From contig CAJINA010000259.1 in assembly GCA_905176665.1 (NCBI GenBank), forward strand, positions 212,363 to 276,362: 64,000 nucleotides of DNA, read 5' to 3'. This document shows, piece by piece, positions 44,665-52,879 of this stretch; the stretch's first letter is position 1; the number at the start of each line of letters is the position of its first letter. A program made the translations under genes and the position numbers. The notes beneath the pieces are model-generated. The model was not told the DNA's origin and did not search any database. It worked only from the letters and a program-made list of their open reading frames with translations. The stretch is from Olavius algarvensis Delta 4 endosymbiont (GTDB taxonomy: Bacteria > Desulfobacterota > Desulfobacteria > Desulfobacterales > CAJINA01).

Positions 44665-44835
44665 CCGTGATGCTCCTCCCGCAAAGCGGGGGGCATCAGG
44701 AAGCCCCCCCAAAAGGGGCTGACTTTGATTTTGGGTTATCCCTCCCCATTAATAAGCGCAGGGCAGCCCGCAGGGCCGCGTCTTATCGGCGTTTTCTATT
44801 GGTTACTTTTCTTGTACGCACAAGAAAAGTAACAA
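44665..44835. repeat. Cluster of hairpins ending in a perfect 14-bp palindrome
   Basis: The 366-nt spacer holds consecutive inverted repeats: TGATGC..GCATCA with a GC-rich stem (44667-44698), AGCCCC..GGGGCT (44702-44720), and GTTACTTTTCTTGT-ACGC-ACAAGAAAAGTAAC (44802-44833). The last resembles a palindrome widely dispersed in proteobacterial genomes. It lies between convergent genes, so it may stop transcripts, or it may be a mobile palindromic unit. Confidence 0.6.
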
Positions 44836-45007
44836 GGTATTACAGCATAATAACAGACGGTTAGGCGGGTTATAACCGTCAACGTAGAAAAGCCAATTCT
44901 CCCCGGATCGGTGAATCCTCTCCGGGTCCTCTACCTGAGGTGGAGAGTTTAGCTCGAAAATAATGCGCCCTCCAGGTGCCGAGTTGCCGGAATGCGTTCA
45001 CACGAGG

Positions 45008-47179
45008 TTAGCGGTTCAAGGCGTACAATCTCAGGATCCTGAGCTCCGTATAGCCGATCTCGCCCTTGAATGCCTTGTAGACCGCCGACAGAAATTCCAG
45101 CCCCAGCGCCTGGGCCTCTATCTGCGCAATCAGGGCATCGGCCTTTTCCGACGTCAAATCGATAACTTCCAGTAAACCATCCGGCCGCAGGGAATGACCG
45201 TCAAGATGGTAGCGGTTCAGGTGCCCCAGCACTGTCTCCAGTTTCACCTGATAGTGCGCCATCAGGTCCGCGATGGATCGGCCCTGGTTATAGCGTTCGC
45301 CAACCACCTGGTATCGTTTGGGGCCGGTGGCGTTGTCGGACGTCGGCTGCACAGGTATTTCCGGGGCCGGGGACGCTTCAATATGATGCCGCCGGCAGTA
45401 TTCGGAAATGATATCGGTAAAAAGCTCACCATACTTCGCGCACTTGACCTGCCCCACCCCGTGAATATCACCCAGCTGTGCAATGGTACGCGGATATGCA
45501 CCGGCCATGTCGGCCAATGTCCGGTCGGCGAAGATGACAAAGGGGGGCACATCCTGAGCGCGGGCTATTTCCAGCCGTTTTTGCCGCAGCAGTTCAAACA
45601 GATCCCGGTCGTAGTCGGATACCCCCGGACGCTTTTCAGGCGCAGGCCTTGTGGGGGGCTCCGGTGCCTGCAACCGCCCAAATACATTTGCTTCGCCCTT
45701 GAATACGGCCCACGCCTTCCGGGTCAATTGCAGGCTCCCGAATTCCATGTCCTGCGCCATGAGCCCCTGGTGCAGGCACTGCCAGCCCAGAGACTGCCAC
45801 TGTCGTTTTGAAAGCTCCCGGCCGATGCCGTAGGTCGACAGGCGGTCATGCCCCAAACTCAACACCCGCTGACCCTTGGAACCACGCAGCACATCAATGA
45901 CATGGTTCATGCCGAAACGCTCGCCGGTCCGCCTGACGCAGGAGAGAAATTTTTGCGCGGCCACGGTGAGGTCTTCGGGTGCGACTTTTTCTTCGGTGCA
46001 GTTGTCACATGCACCGCAATTGCCGGTATGGCGCTCTCCGAAATACCCCAGCAGCGGGACTCGCCGGCAGTCACTGGATTCAATCATCCCGAGCAACGTG
46101 TTGAGCTGCAGGTTCGCCACCCGTTGTTCCGCCGGACTCTTTTGGGTAATGAAATGCCTGACCTTGTAGATGTCGCCATATCCGAACAGCAGGAGACAAT
46201 CGGCCGGCAATCCGTCCCGCCCCGCCCGTCCAATCTCCTGGTAGTAACTTTCAATATTGCGGGGTAAATCGTGATGAATCACGAAACGTACGTTGGACTT
46301 GTCGATCCCCATGCCGAACGCGATGGTGGCTACCATGATCTGCACTTGATCTTTTGCGAAGTGTTCCTGATTGCGTTTGCGGACCGCTTCGTCTAGACCG
46401 GCATGGTAAAGCCGGGCGACAAAGCCCTGCGCCACGAGGCTTTGGGCGAGGCCGTCCACTTGCCGGCGGGTAGCGCAGTAGATAATGCCGGCTTGATCAG
46501 GATGCTTTTTTAGAAAATCGTGGACCTGGCGCCCGGCATGAATTTTGGGAACGATCCGGAGAAAAAGGTTGTCGCGATTGAAACTGGCGATAAAGGTTTG
46601 GCCGTCGGCGACCCCCAAAGTCTGCTGAATATCCACCCGCACCCGTTCGGTGGCCGTGGCCGTCAACGCCACACAGACCGCCTGCTCAAAGCGACGGCGA
46701 ACCTCAATCAACTGGCGGTATTCCGGCCTGAAATCATGCCCCCAATCAGAGATGCAGTGGGCTTCGTCTATGGCCAGGCAGTCCACACCTACGCTGCCGA
46801 GTAATTGCAGGATATCGGGTTTGAGCAGGGTTTCCGGAGCCACATAAAGCAGACGGGCCTGCTTTTGTTTCAAGGCTGCCAGGTTGGCCTGGTAGGCTTC
46901 CATGGTAAGGGAACTGTTTAATAGCACTGCCGGCACCCCGTTCTCGGTAAGTTGCCGGACCTGATCCTTCATGAGCGAGATCAAAGGCGACACAACCACC
47001 GTCAGGTTCTTGAATAGCAGCGCCGGTATCTGGTAGCACAGCGACTTTCCGCCTCCGGTCGGCATAATGACCAGGGTGTCCTGCCCACTGAGAATGGACG
47101 CAATCACCGGGGCCTGCAGGGAAATAAAATCATCGTACCCGAAGACCTTCTTCAGAATCTTTTTGGCGTTATCCAGCAT
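45008..47179 (-). CDS. recQ: ATP-dependent DNA helicase RecQ
   Basis: 723 residues. The helicase core has MPTGGGKSLCYQIPA (Walker A), IDEAHCISDWGHDFR (DEAH and aromatic loop) and QEIGRAGRDG (motif VI). The RecQ zinc site follows (CRRVPLLGYFGE..CGACDNC). A winged-helix RQC domain comes next (~405-510), then HRDC (~530-605; VPPFVIFADRTLADMA). A C-terminal helix-turn region (~630-723) is common in longer RecQ proteins. It unwinds recombination and fork intermediates. It is 84 nt downstream of fumC on the same strand. Confidence 0.96.
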   Translation of the reverse strand: MLDNAKKILKKVFGYDDFISLQAPVIASILSGQDTLVIMPTGGGKSLCYQIPALLFKNLTVVVSPLISLMKDQVRQLTENGVPAVLLNSSLTMEAYQANLAALKQKQARLLYVAPETLLKPDILQLLGSVGVDCLAIDEAHCISDWGHDFRPEYRQLIEVRRRFEQAVCVALTATATERVRVDIQQTLGVADGQTFIASFNRDNLFLRIVPKIHAGRQVHDFLKKHPDQAGIIYCATRRQVDGLAQSLVAQGFVARLYHAGLDEAVRKRNQEHFAKDQVQIMVATIAFGMGIDKSNVRFVIHHDLPRNIESYYQEIGRAGRDGLPADCLLLFGYGDIYKVRHFITQKSPAEQRVANLQLNTLLGMIESSDCRRVPLLGYFGERHTGNCGACDNCTEEKVAPEDLTVAAQKFLSCVRRTGERFGMNHVIDVLRGSKGQRVLSLGHDRLSTYGIGRELSKRQWQSLGWQCLHQGLMAQDMEFGSLQLTRKAWAVFKGEANVFGRLQAPEPPTRPAPEKRPGVSDYDRDLFELLRQKRLEIARAQDVPPFVIFADRTLADMAGAYPRTIAQLGDIHGVGQVKCAKYGELFTDIISEYCRRHHIEASPAPEIPVQPTSDNATGPKRYQVVGERYNQGRSIADLMAHYQVKLETVLGHLNRYHLDGHSLRPDGLLEVIDLTSEKADALIAQIEAQALGLEFLSAVYKAFKGEIGYTELRILRLYALNR

Positions 47180-47263
47180 AAAAGAATATTGGGTGGTGCC
47201 AACCGGAATGGCCGGCGGATTGGGGCCGCAGTCTAAAGGGCCGGTTCATAGCAACCGACGCCA

Positions 47264-48643
47264 CTACACCGTTCGGAATTGGCTGAAAATCGCGTCGACC
47301 CGTTCTGCAGGTAAAACACCTTTTTCCCTTACAACGGCTTCGACGGTTTTGCCTTCCGCGTAGGCCCGGTGAGCGATTTCGGCGGACTTGTCGTATCCCA
47401 GGTCCGGGACAAGGTAGGTGGCAAGCGCCAGGCTGTCCTCAATGGTGCCGAGACATTTTTCCTGATCGGCCTCAATACCACGGATACAGCGCTGTGTAAA
47501 GATATCGGCGGCATTGGTTAACAACTGGATGGATTGATGCAGGTTATGGATGATGATTGGCTGCATGGCATTCAACTCGAAGTGACCGCCCTTGCCGGCC
47601 AGGGTGATGACGGCATCATTGCCGATCACCTGGGCCGCGGCCTGGATGACGGCCTCCGGGATAACCGGATTGACCTTGCCCGGCATGATGGATGACCCGG
47701 GTTGAACAGCAGGCAGGCGAATTTCGCCAAGCCCGCTGCGCGGTCCGCTGCCCAGCCAACGAATATCATTGGCAACTTTGGTCAGGCTGACGGCAACGGT
47801 TTTAAGCAGGCCTCCGGCGGCCACCGCCGCATCCCGTGCCCCCTGGGCCTCGAAGTGGTTCTGGGCCTTGCGAAACTGAAAACCGGTATGCTGCGCAATG
47901 AGCGCGATGACCTTCTCGGCAAATTCAGGATGGGTATTGAGCCCATTGCCGACCGCCGTGCCGCCCAGGGGCAGTTCCGCCAACTCGTGGGTGACATTTG
48001 TGGCCCGGGTAACGCCTTTCTGAACCTGGTAAGTATAACCGGCGAACTCGTCACCAAGCTTGATGGGGACCGCATCCTGCAGGTGGGTCCGGCCGATTTT
48101 ACCGATATTCTCGAAAGCCAGGGCCTTTTCCCAAAGCGCCATGGCCAACTGCTCCAGTCCTGGTACCAGGCTGTCCTTGACCGCCACCACCGTCGAGACG
48201 TGCAGCGCGGTTGGAATGACGTCATTGCTGGACTGGCCCAGATTGACATGATCGTTGGGATGCACCGGCTCCCGACCACCCCTTTTGCCGGTTACAAGTT
48301 CATTGGCCCGGGACGCGATGACCTCATTCATGTTCATGTTGGTTGACGTCCCGCTGCCGGTTTGAAACACATCCACGGGAAACTGATCAGCCAGCTTACC
48401 GTCCTGGATTTCCTGGCAGACGGTGTCAATGGCCGTGGCCACCGCTTCGTCCAGGAGACCCAGATCGCGGTTCACCCGGGCGGCCATCTGCTTGATCAAG
48501 GCCAGGGTTTTTAAAAAGGCGGGCGGCATCTGCATGCCGCTTACCGGGAAGTTTTCGACTGCTCTCTGTGTGGAGGCCCCATAGTAGGCACTTTCCGGCA
48601 CCTGAACCTCACCCAGTGAATCCTTCTCTACCCTGTGTTCCAT
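47264..48643 (-). CDS. fumC: Class II fumarate hydratase FumC
   Basis: 459 residues. It catalyses reversible hydration of fumarate to malate. The superfamily signature SSIMPGKVNPVIPE is complete, along with TGSGTSTNMNMNEV, the GRTHLQDA His, and HPNDHVNLGQSSND. The Asn-containing motif and length distinguish it from aspartase and argininosuccinate lyase. The ATG at 48643 (GGAGG 5 nt upstream) is preferred to an in-frame start 114 nt upstream that would overlap the VOC gene. It ends the tpx-VOC-fumC unit. Confidence 0.93.
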   Translation of the reverse strand: MEHRVEKDSLGEVQVPESAYYGASTQRAVENFPVSGMQMPPAFLKTLALIKQMAARVNRDLGLLDEAVATAIDTVCQEIQDGKLADQFPVDVFQTGSGTSTNMNMNEVIASRANELVTGKRGGREPVHPNDHVNLGQSSNDVIPTALHVSTVVAVKDSLVPGLEQLAMALWEKALAFENIGKIGRTHLQDAVPIKLGDEFAGYTYQVQKGVTRATNVTHELAELPLGGTAVGNGLNTHPEFAEKVIALIAQHTGFQFRKAQNHFEAQGARDAAVAAGGLLKTVAVSLTKVANDIRWLGSGPRSGLGEIRLPAVQPGSSIMPGKVNPVIPEAVIQAAAQVIGNDAVITLAGKGGHFELNAMQPIIIHNLHQSIQLLTNAADIFTQRCIRGIEADQEKCLGTIEDSLALATYLVPDLGYDKSAEIAHRAYAEGKTVEAVVREKGVLPAERVDAIFSQFRTV

Positions 48644-48669
48644 GACGTCCTCCGCTGAATTTGGGGAAC

Positions 48670-49251
48670 CTAAGTACAATCGGTGGTGAATATGCGCCCC
48701 TCGCCGGGGTAGACCGTATCGTCCGAGACGGCCGTGTGTTCTGCGGTTGCCGGCCACTTGGCCGGCACCGGATCAGCCCCTTCGCGGGCCGCCCGGCTGG
48801 GATGGGAATCGCACATGCGAGGCTTTTGGCGCACGTCCACAGCATCGATAGACACGCTGAACTCGATGGGAATCTGGTTGGGATCGAATGAATATATGGA
48901 GTGGATGAATCCGTGGTCGATTATCTCTGAAACCCAGAAACCGGCTGCTTCAAGCTTACCTTTAAGGGCTACCAGTTCGGCACTGCTGGCAACCCCCAGG
49001 GCGATGTGATCGAAAGCAAAGGGGCCCTTGACGGGCACCCCGTGATCTTTAAGCGGGATCTGCTCGACACCGTCCCATTCGAAAAAGGCGATCATATCCG
49101 TCGGGGACAATTCAAAAAAATAGTGCCGATAGTTACCATTGCCCAGCCCAGCCACCAGGCGCGCCCCCAGCAGGTCGCGCCAGAAACCAATGGTGGTATC
49201 CATGTCGTTGGTGGCCATGGCCAGGTGGTTGATGCCCGTAAAAGGGGTCAT
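48670..49251 (-). CDS. VOC-family (glyoxalase/bleomycin resistance-like) protein
   Basis: 193 residues with the paired beta-alpha-beta-beta-beta units of the vicinal oxygen chelate fold: INHLAMATNDMDTTIGFW, then FDHIALGVASSAELVAL, and the metal-type Glu in PIEFSV. The His-His-Glu set suggests a metal-dependent dioxygenase or isomerase fold; the reaction is unknown. The last ~55 residues are polar and likely disordered. It lies 16 nt after tpx and 26 nt before fumC, all on the minus strand. Confidence 0.78.
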   Translation of the reverse strand: MTPFTGINHLAMATNDMDTTIGFWRDLLGARLVAGLGNGNYRHYFFELSPTDMIAFFEWDGVEQIPLKDHGVPVKGPFAFDHIALGVASSAELVALKGKLEAAGFWVSEIIDHGFIHSIYSFDPNQIPIEFSVSIDAVDVRQKPRMCDSHPSRAAREGADPVPAKWPATAEHTAVSDDTVYPGEGRIFTTDCT

Positions 49252-49267
49252 GCGGCCTCTTTCGGAA

Positions 49268-49870
49268 TTATGAACCGCCCCGACCATCGTCACAAGGCTC
49301 GCCGAAGTCATCGGCCCGGGAATGTTCGGCGGTGGCAGACGTAACACAGACGTCCAGGTCATCTCCGGAAGCACCCAGGGCTGCGAAGGCGCTTTCGTAA
49401 TCCGGTTCTTCTGATATTTCAGGTGCCAGCTGAGAATGGATTACCTTCTTGTTTTCATCAATGACCACAACCGCGCGGGCCAGCAAACCTTCCAAAGGTC
49501 CATCGACCAAGGTCACACCGTATTTTTCGCCAAAGGACAGATCCTTGAGAACCGAAGCTGAAACCACATTTTCTATGCCTTCCGCGCCACAGAAACGCTC
49601 GTGAGCAAAAGGCAAGTCCCGTGAAACACAAATGACGGCGGTATTGTCGAATTTGGTAAATTCAGCATTAAACTTTCTTACCGAAAGTGCGCAGACCGGC
49701 GTATCGATGCTCGGGAATATATTCAAAACCACTTTTTTCCCGGCATAGTCGTTGAGGTTTATATCCGAAAGATCTCTACCGGTTAGTGAAAAATCCACCG
49801 CTTCCGCTCCAACCGCCGGCAAGTCACCAGAGGTATTCACAGGGTTTCCTTTCAGTGCTGTTTGGGCCAT
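49268..49870 (-). CDS. tpx: Thiol peroxidase Tpx, with a C-terminal extension
   Basis: 200 residues. The atypical 2-Cys peroxiredoxin core is complete: PSIDTPVCALSVRKFN with the peroxidatic Cys, and FAHERFCGAEGI with the resolving Cys. It reduces hydroperoxides using thioredoxin. Typical Tpx ends near EPDYEAALAAL (~170 residues); here ~30 more residues follow, including two extra Cys (LDVCVTS, GEPCDD). That may be a real extension or a lost stop. The ATG has AAAGGAGG upstream. A sigma-54 promoter and a Rex-like palindrome lie 67-103 nt before it. Confidence 0.92.
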   Translation of the reverse strand: MAQTALKGNPVNTSGDLPAVGAEAVDFSLTGRDLSDINLNDYAGKKVVLNIFPSIDTPVCALSVRKFNAEFTKFDNTAVICVSRDLPFAHERFCGAEGIENVVSASVLKDLSFGEKYGVTLVDGPLEGLLARAVVVIDENKKVIHSQLAPEISEEPDYESAFAALGASGDDLDVCVTSATAEHSRADDFGEPCDDGRGGS

Positions 49871-49936
49871 ATCATTTTCCTCCTTTGGTACAACTTGGGT
49901 TTACCTGCTTTGTGTAGTGCAACGTCTTTTTAACAT

Positions 49937-49952
49937 GGCAACAACCGTGCCA
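49937..49952 (-). promoter_or_regulatory. Sigma-54 promoter for tpx
   Basis: Minus strand TGGCACG-GTTG-TTGCC matches the RpoN consensus TGGCACG-N4-TTGC fully, with GG and GC 10 nt apart. It leaves a leader of about 55 nt before the tpx ATG. Confidence 0.75.
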
Positions 49953-49955
49953 CAC

Positions 49956-49973
49956 TTGTTAAATCGTTCACAA
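49956..49973. promoter_or_regulatory. Rex-like operator palindrome
   Basis: TTGTTAA-ATCG-TTCACAA fits the Rex redox-repressor consensus TTGTGAA-N4-TTCACAA with one change. It sits immediately upstream of the -24 element of the tpx promoter. Confidence 0.6.
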
Positions 49974-50078
49974 ATAGAGAACAACAAGTTAACATGCTGT
50001 TATTGCAAAGATTAGTTATAAAGCACATTTTACTCAGCCCCACCTCCTCTCCAAACCGGTTCTTGGTAAACAAAATCT

Positions 50079-50109
50079 CAGGCAGAATGAGACAGTTTGT
50101 CTCTGCCTG
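50079..50109 (-). terminator. Probable terminator after pruA
   Basis: CAGGCA and GAGACA pair with TGTCTC and TGCCTG around a 4-nt bulge and a short loop. On the minus strand it is followed by a T-rich stretch, 27 nt past the pruA stop. No other feature is seen in the 265-nt spacer besides the tpx promoter. Confidence 0.6.
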
Positions 50110-50135
50110 ATGATACAGTTATGTCACAAACACTA

Positions 50136-51767
50136 TTAGGGCTGCTCCATCAACGGGTACCGATAGTTGAGCGGTGGATTGAAATTTTCTTTAATGGTCC
50201 GCGGGCTGAGCCAGCGGTATAGGTTCAGCATGCTGCCGGCCTTGTCATTGGTTCCCGATGCGCGGGCGCCGCCGAATGGCTGCTGCCCTACCACCGCACC
50301 GGTCGGTTTGTCGTTGATGTAAAAATTGCCGGCGGCATTCACCAGTATCCGCCTGGCAGCCGTAATGGCCTGCCGGTCACGGGCAAACACGGCGCCGGTC
50401 AACCCGTAGATGGATGTCTCGTCGCACAGTTTCAGTGTGTCTTCGTAGGCTTCGTCCGGATAGACAAAAACAGTCAGAACCGGTCCGAATATTTCTTCCA
50501 CCATGGTTCGAAAATCAGGCTGGTCCGCCTGTATGAGTGTCGGTTCAATAAAGTATCCCTCGCTGGCGTCCCCACCGCCGCCGGCCAGAATCCGGGCATC
50601 CGGATGATGTTTGACATCATCCAGAATTCCCGTGATTTTATCGAATGCGCTCCGGTCAATCACGGCATTGACAAACGTGGACAAGTCCTCGGGCGACCCC
50701 ATCTTGATATCCCGCATGGCACTTGTCAGATCACCGCGCACCGATTCCCAGAGCGATTGCGGTATATAGGCCCGCGAAGCGGCGCTGCATTTCTGCCCCT
50801 GGTATTCAAACGCGCCGCGCACCAGGGCCGTCACGGCCGCCCGCCGGTCCGCGGATGGATGCAGCATGACGAAATCTTTGCCCCCGGTTTCGCCGACAAT
50901 GCGGGGATAATTGCGATACCGGGTGATATGGCGGCCGACAGTCTGCCAGATCGATTGAAAAACAGTGGTAGACCCCGTAAAATGGACCCCGGCCAGAGCC
51001 GGATCCTTGAGGGCAGTGGCGGCTATGGCGCTGCCCGATCCCGGCAGGAAATTTATGACCCCGTCCGGCAAACCGGCTTCCTGGAAAATCTGCATCAATA
51101 AATGGGCAGAATAGACGGCGGCAGACGCCGGTTTCCAGATGACCGTATTACCCAGCATGGCGGGCGCCGCTGCCAGGTTGCCCGCAATGGCCGTAAAATT
51201 AAAGGGGCTGACGGCCAGGACGAACCCCTCCAGGGGTCGGTATTCCAATTGGTTGCGCTCGCCCGGTGTGGAAATGGGCTGCTGGCGATAAATGCGTGCG
51301 GCGTAATGGGCGTTGAGCCTGAGAAAATCCGCCAGTTCGCAGACTGCGTCGATTTCGGCCTGGAACACGCCTTTACCCTGGGCCAGAATGGTCGCTGCAT
51401 TCAGTTGCATCCGGTACGGTCCCGATATCAGTTCCGCCGCTTTTTGAAAGACCGCCAGCCGGTCCTCCCAGCGGGTCTGGGCCCACCCGGGCGCTGCGTG
51501 GGCAGCCGCATCAATCGCCAAGTGGGCGTGGGATTCGCCGGCCCGCCGGTAGGTCCCCAGTAAGTGCCTGTGATCGTGGGGAATCCGGCATTCCCCGGTT
51601 TCTCCCGTATGGATTTCCCGGCCGCCGATAATGAGTGGAATTTCTATGGCTTGCTCTCTGAGGCGGATCAACTCCGCCTTGAGCGCCGCACGTTCGGCGC
51701 TGCCCGGCAGGTACCCCAACACGGGTTCATTCACCGGGTGTATGATATCAGTCTGTCTGCCGCTCAT
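50136..51767 (-). CDS. pruA: Delta-1-pyrroline-5-carboxylate dehydrogenase (L-glutamate gamma-semialdehyde dehydrogenase)
   Basis: 543 residues of the aldehyde dehydrogenase superfamily. It oxidises glutamate semialdehyde to glutamate in proline and arginine breakdown. Motifs: SPFNFTAIAGNL, HFTGSTTVF, the Glu in VGETGGKDFV, the catalytic Cys in YQGQKCSAASRAY, and EEIFGPVLTVFVY. The overall sequence style (YRNYPRIVGETGGKD, QQPFGGARASGTNDKAG) is that of the mitochondrial ALDH4A1-type monofunctional branch. No proline dehydrogenase gene is in the window. It stands alone, divergent from the small coiled-coil protein gene. Confidence 0.93.
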   Translation of the reverse strand: MSGRQTDIIHPVNEPVLGYLPGSAERAALKAELIRLREQAIEIPLIIGGREIHTGETGECRIPHDHRHLLGTYRRAGESHAHLAIDAAAHAAPGWAQTRWEDRLAVFQKAAELISGPYRMQLNAATILAQGKGVFQAEIDAVCELADFLRLNAHYAARIYRQQPISTPGERNQLEYRPLEGFVLAVSPFNFTAIAGNLAAAPAMLGNTVIWKPASAAVYSAHLLMQIFQEAGLPDGVINFLPGSGSAIAATALKDPALAGVHFTGSTTVFQSIWQTVGRHITRYRNYPRIVGETGGKDFVMLHPSADRRAAVTALVRGAFEYQGQKCSAASRAYIPQSLWESVRGDLTSAMRDIKMGSPEDLSTFVNAVIDRSAFDKITGILDDVKHHPDARILAGGGGDASEGYFIEPTLIQADQPDFRTMVEEIFGPVLTVFVYPDEAYEDTLKLCDETSIYGLTGAVFARDRQAITAARRILVNAAGNFYINDKPTGAVVGQQPFGGARASGTNDKAGSMLNLYRWLSPRTIKENFNPPLNYRYPLMEQP

Positions 51768-52024
51768 GGTCGTTCTCCTTATATGCTATGCAACCGCGGC
51801 GCCACCCGTGCGCGCGGGCACAGTCGGGCCACGATGGGTTCGGTTAACACGGTGCTATGCCAATATAGGCACAGCTCCGCTCCTTGACAAGGCTGCGCCG
51901 GCATCCGGCCGGGCAGTGACGGCTATTTTGATATAGGTCAATGACAGACAGATGAATCGTCCTTATGAATAGGTAAAAGATCTCCCGGATTTGCCCGCAT
52001 AACAGACAAAAAGAGGAAGGCGCC

Positions 52025-52210
52025 ATGCAGTCTCTTGAAAACCTGGAAAAAAGACTCAGGCAAGTCGAAGAGAAACTCGAAGATGCCGAGGGCCGGTTGC
52101 CCGCCCACTCCATAAGACCCTGGCAAATGGAAGCGCTTTTCGAGTTGGAAGAAGAACGTGACACCCTGGTAGCTGAAATCCAAACCCTGCGCAAAAATCA
52201 GTCACCGTAG
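52025..52210 (+). CDS. Small coiled-coil protein
   Basis: 61 residues, almost wholly charged helix with heptad spacing (LENLEKRLRQVEEKLEDAEG, then ELEEERDTLVAEIQTL) and a Pro-containing turn in the middle, so it may form an antiparallel helical hairpin. The ATG has AGGAAGG upstream. It precedes the DUF3786 gene by 8 nt and is likely co-transcribed. No family is recognised. Confidence 0.68.
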   Translation: MQSLENLEKRLRQVEEKLEDAEGRLPAHSIRPWQMEALFELEEERDTLVAEIQTLRKNQSP

Positions 52211-52218
52211 AGGACCGC

Positions 52219-52818
52219 ATGCAACAATCGAACTCAGGCCCGGCCCCAGGGCCGGTGCATCCCGACCAATTGGCTGCCGTGGCCAAAAATTCAGAAGCCG
52301 CCCTGGAAAACCAGCATCTCCAAATTCCTTTTTTCGAAACCCGCTACAGACTTGGCCCCACCACCGTCTGCGGACCGACGGGCGAACGGCCCACTGAAAC
52401 CATTTGCGACCTATTGGTCAACTATGTACTTAATTTTCCAGCAGTCTTACCGAAAACCGACCGCCTGGTATCCTTTCGTGAACTTGAAGGTGCCGGCCCC
52501 CTGGTGGTCAGTTTCGCCAATAATACCAATAAGACGATTATGACCACCTTTGCCGGGAAGCGGCCCCTGCTCGAAGCAGCCGCCGGAGACCTGGGGGGGC
52601 GGCCCCGAAACCACGCTTGTGGATTTGACCTGTCACTTAAATTTCAGGCGCTGCCGCATATCCCGCTCTACCTGCAGTTCAATGATGCCGAGGCCCCCTT
52701 CCCGGCCCAGTGCAGCCTGCTGCTGGAGGCCTCCATCGAAGCATTTTTAGACATGCGGTCGATTTTTACCCTGGGAACTTTTTTGTGCGGGCAACTGGCA
52801 GCAAGGGGTTACGATTGA
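52219..52818 (+). CDS. DUF3786 domain protein
   Basis: 199 residues. The pattern of a putative nucleotide- or corrinoid-related DUF3786 protein is visible: VSFRELEGAGPL, then GFDLSLKFQALPHIPLYLQF and DAEAPFPAQCSLLLEASIEAFLDM in sequence (each shown in part). DUF3786 is common in sulfate reducers and acetogens, where it is found near C1 and corrinoid enzymes, but no activity is established. No signal peptide or membrane segment. It is downstream of the small coiled-coil gene and 61 nt before the aldo/keto reductase gene. Confidence 0.7.
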   Translation: MQQSNSGPAPGPVHPDQLAAVAKNSEAALENQHLQIPFFETRYRLGPTTVCGPTGERPTETICDLLVNYVLNFPAVLPKTDRLVSFRELEGAGPLVVSFANNTNKTIMTTFAGKRPLLEAAAGDLGGRPRNHACGFDLSLKFQALPHIPLYLQFNDAEAPFPAQCSLLLEASIEAFLDMRSIFTLGTFLCGQLAARGYD

Positions 52819-52879
52819 CGTTGCATCTCGGCGCGCGCAAATGGTAGGCTGCCGCAGGGCAGCGTAAAAGGAGATCACC

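Noticed and set aside
44783..44790. GCCGATAA on the minus strand, a sigma-28-like -10
   Set aside because: There is no acceptable -35 at the right distance, and it falls inside the hairpin cluster with no downstream gene start.
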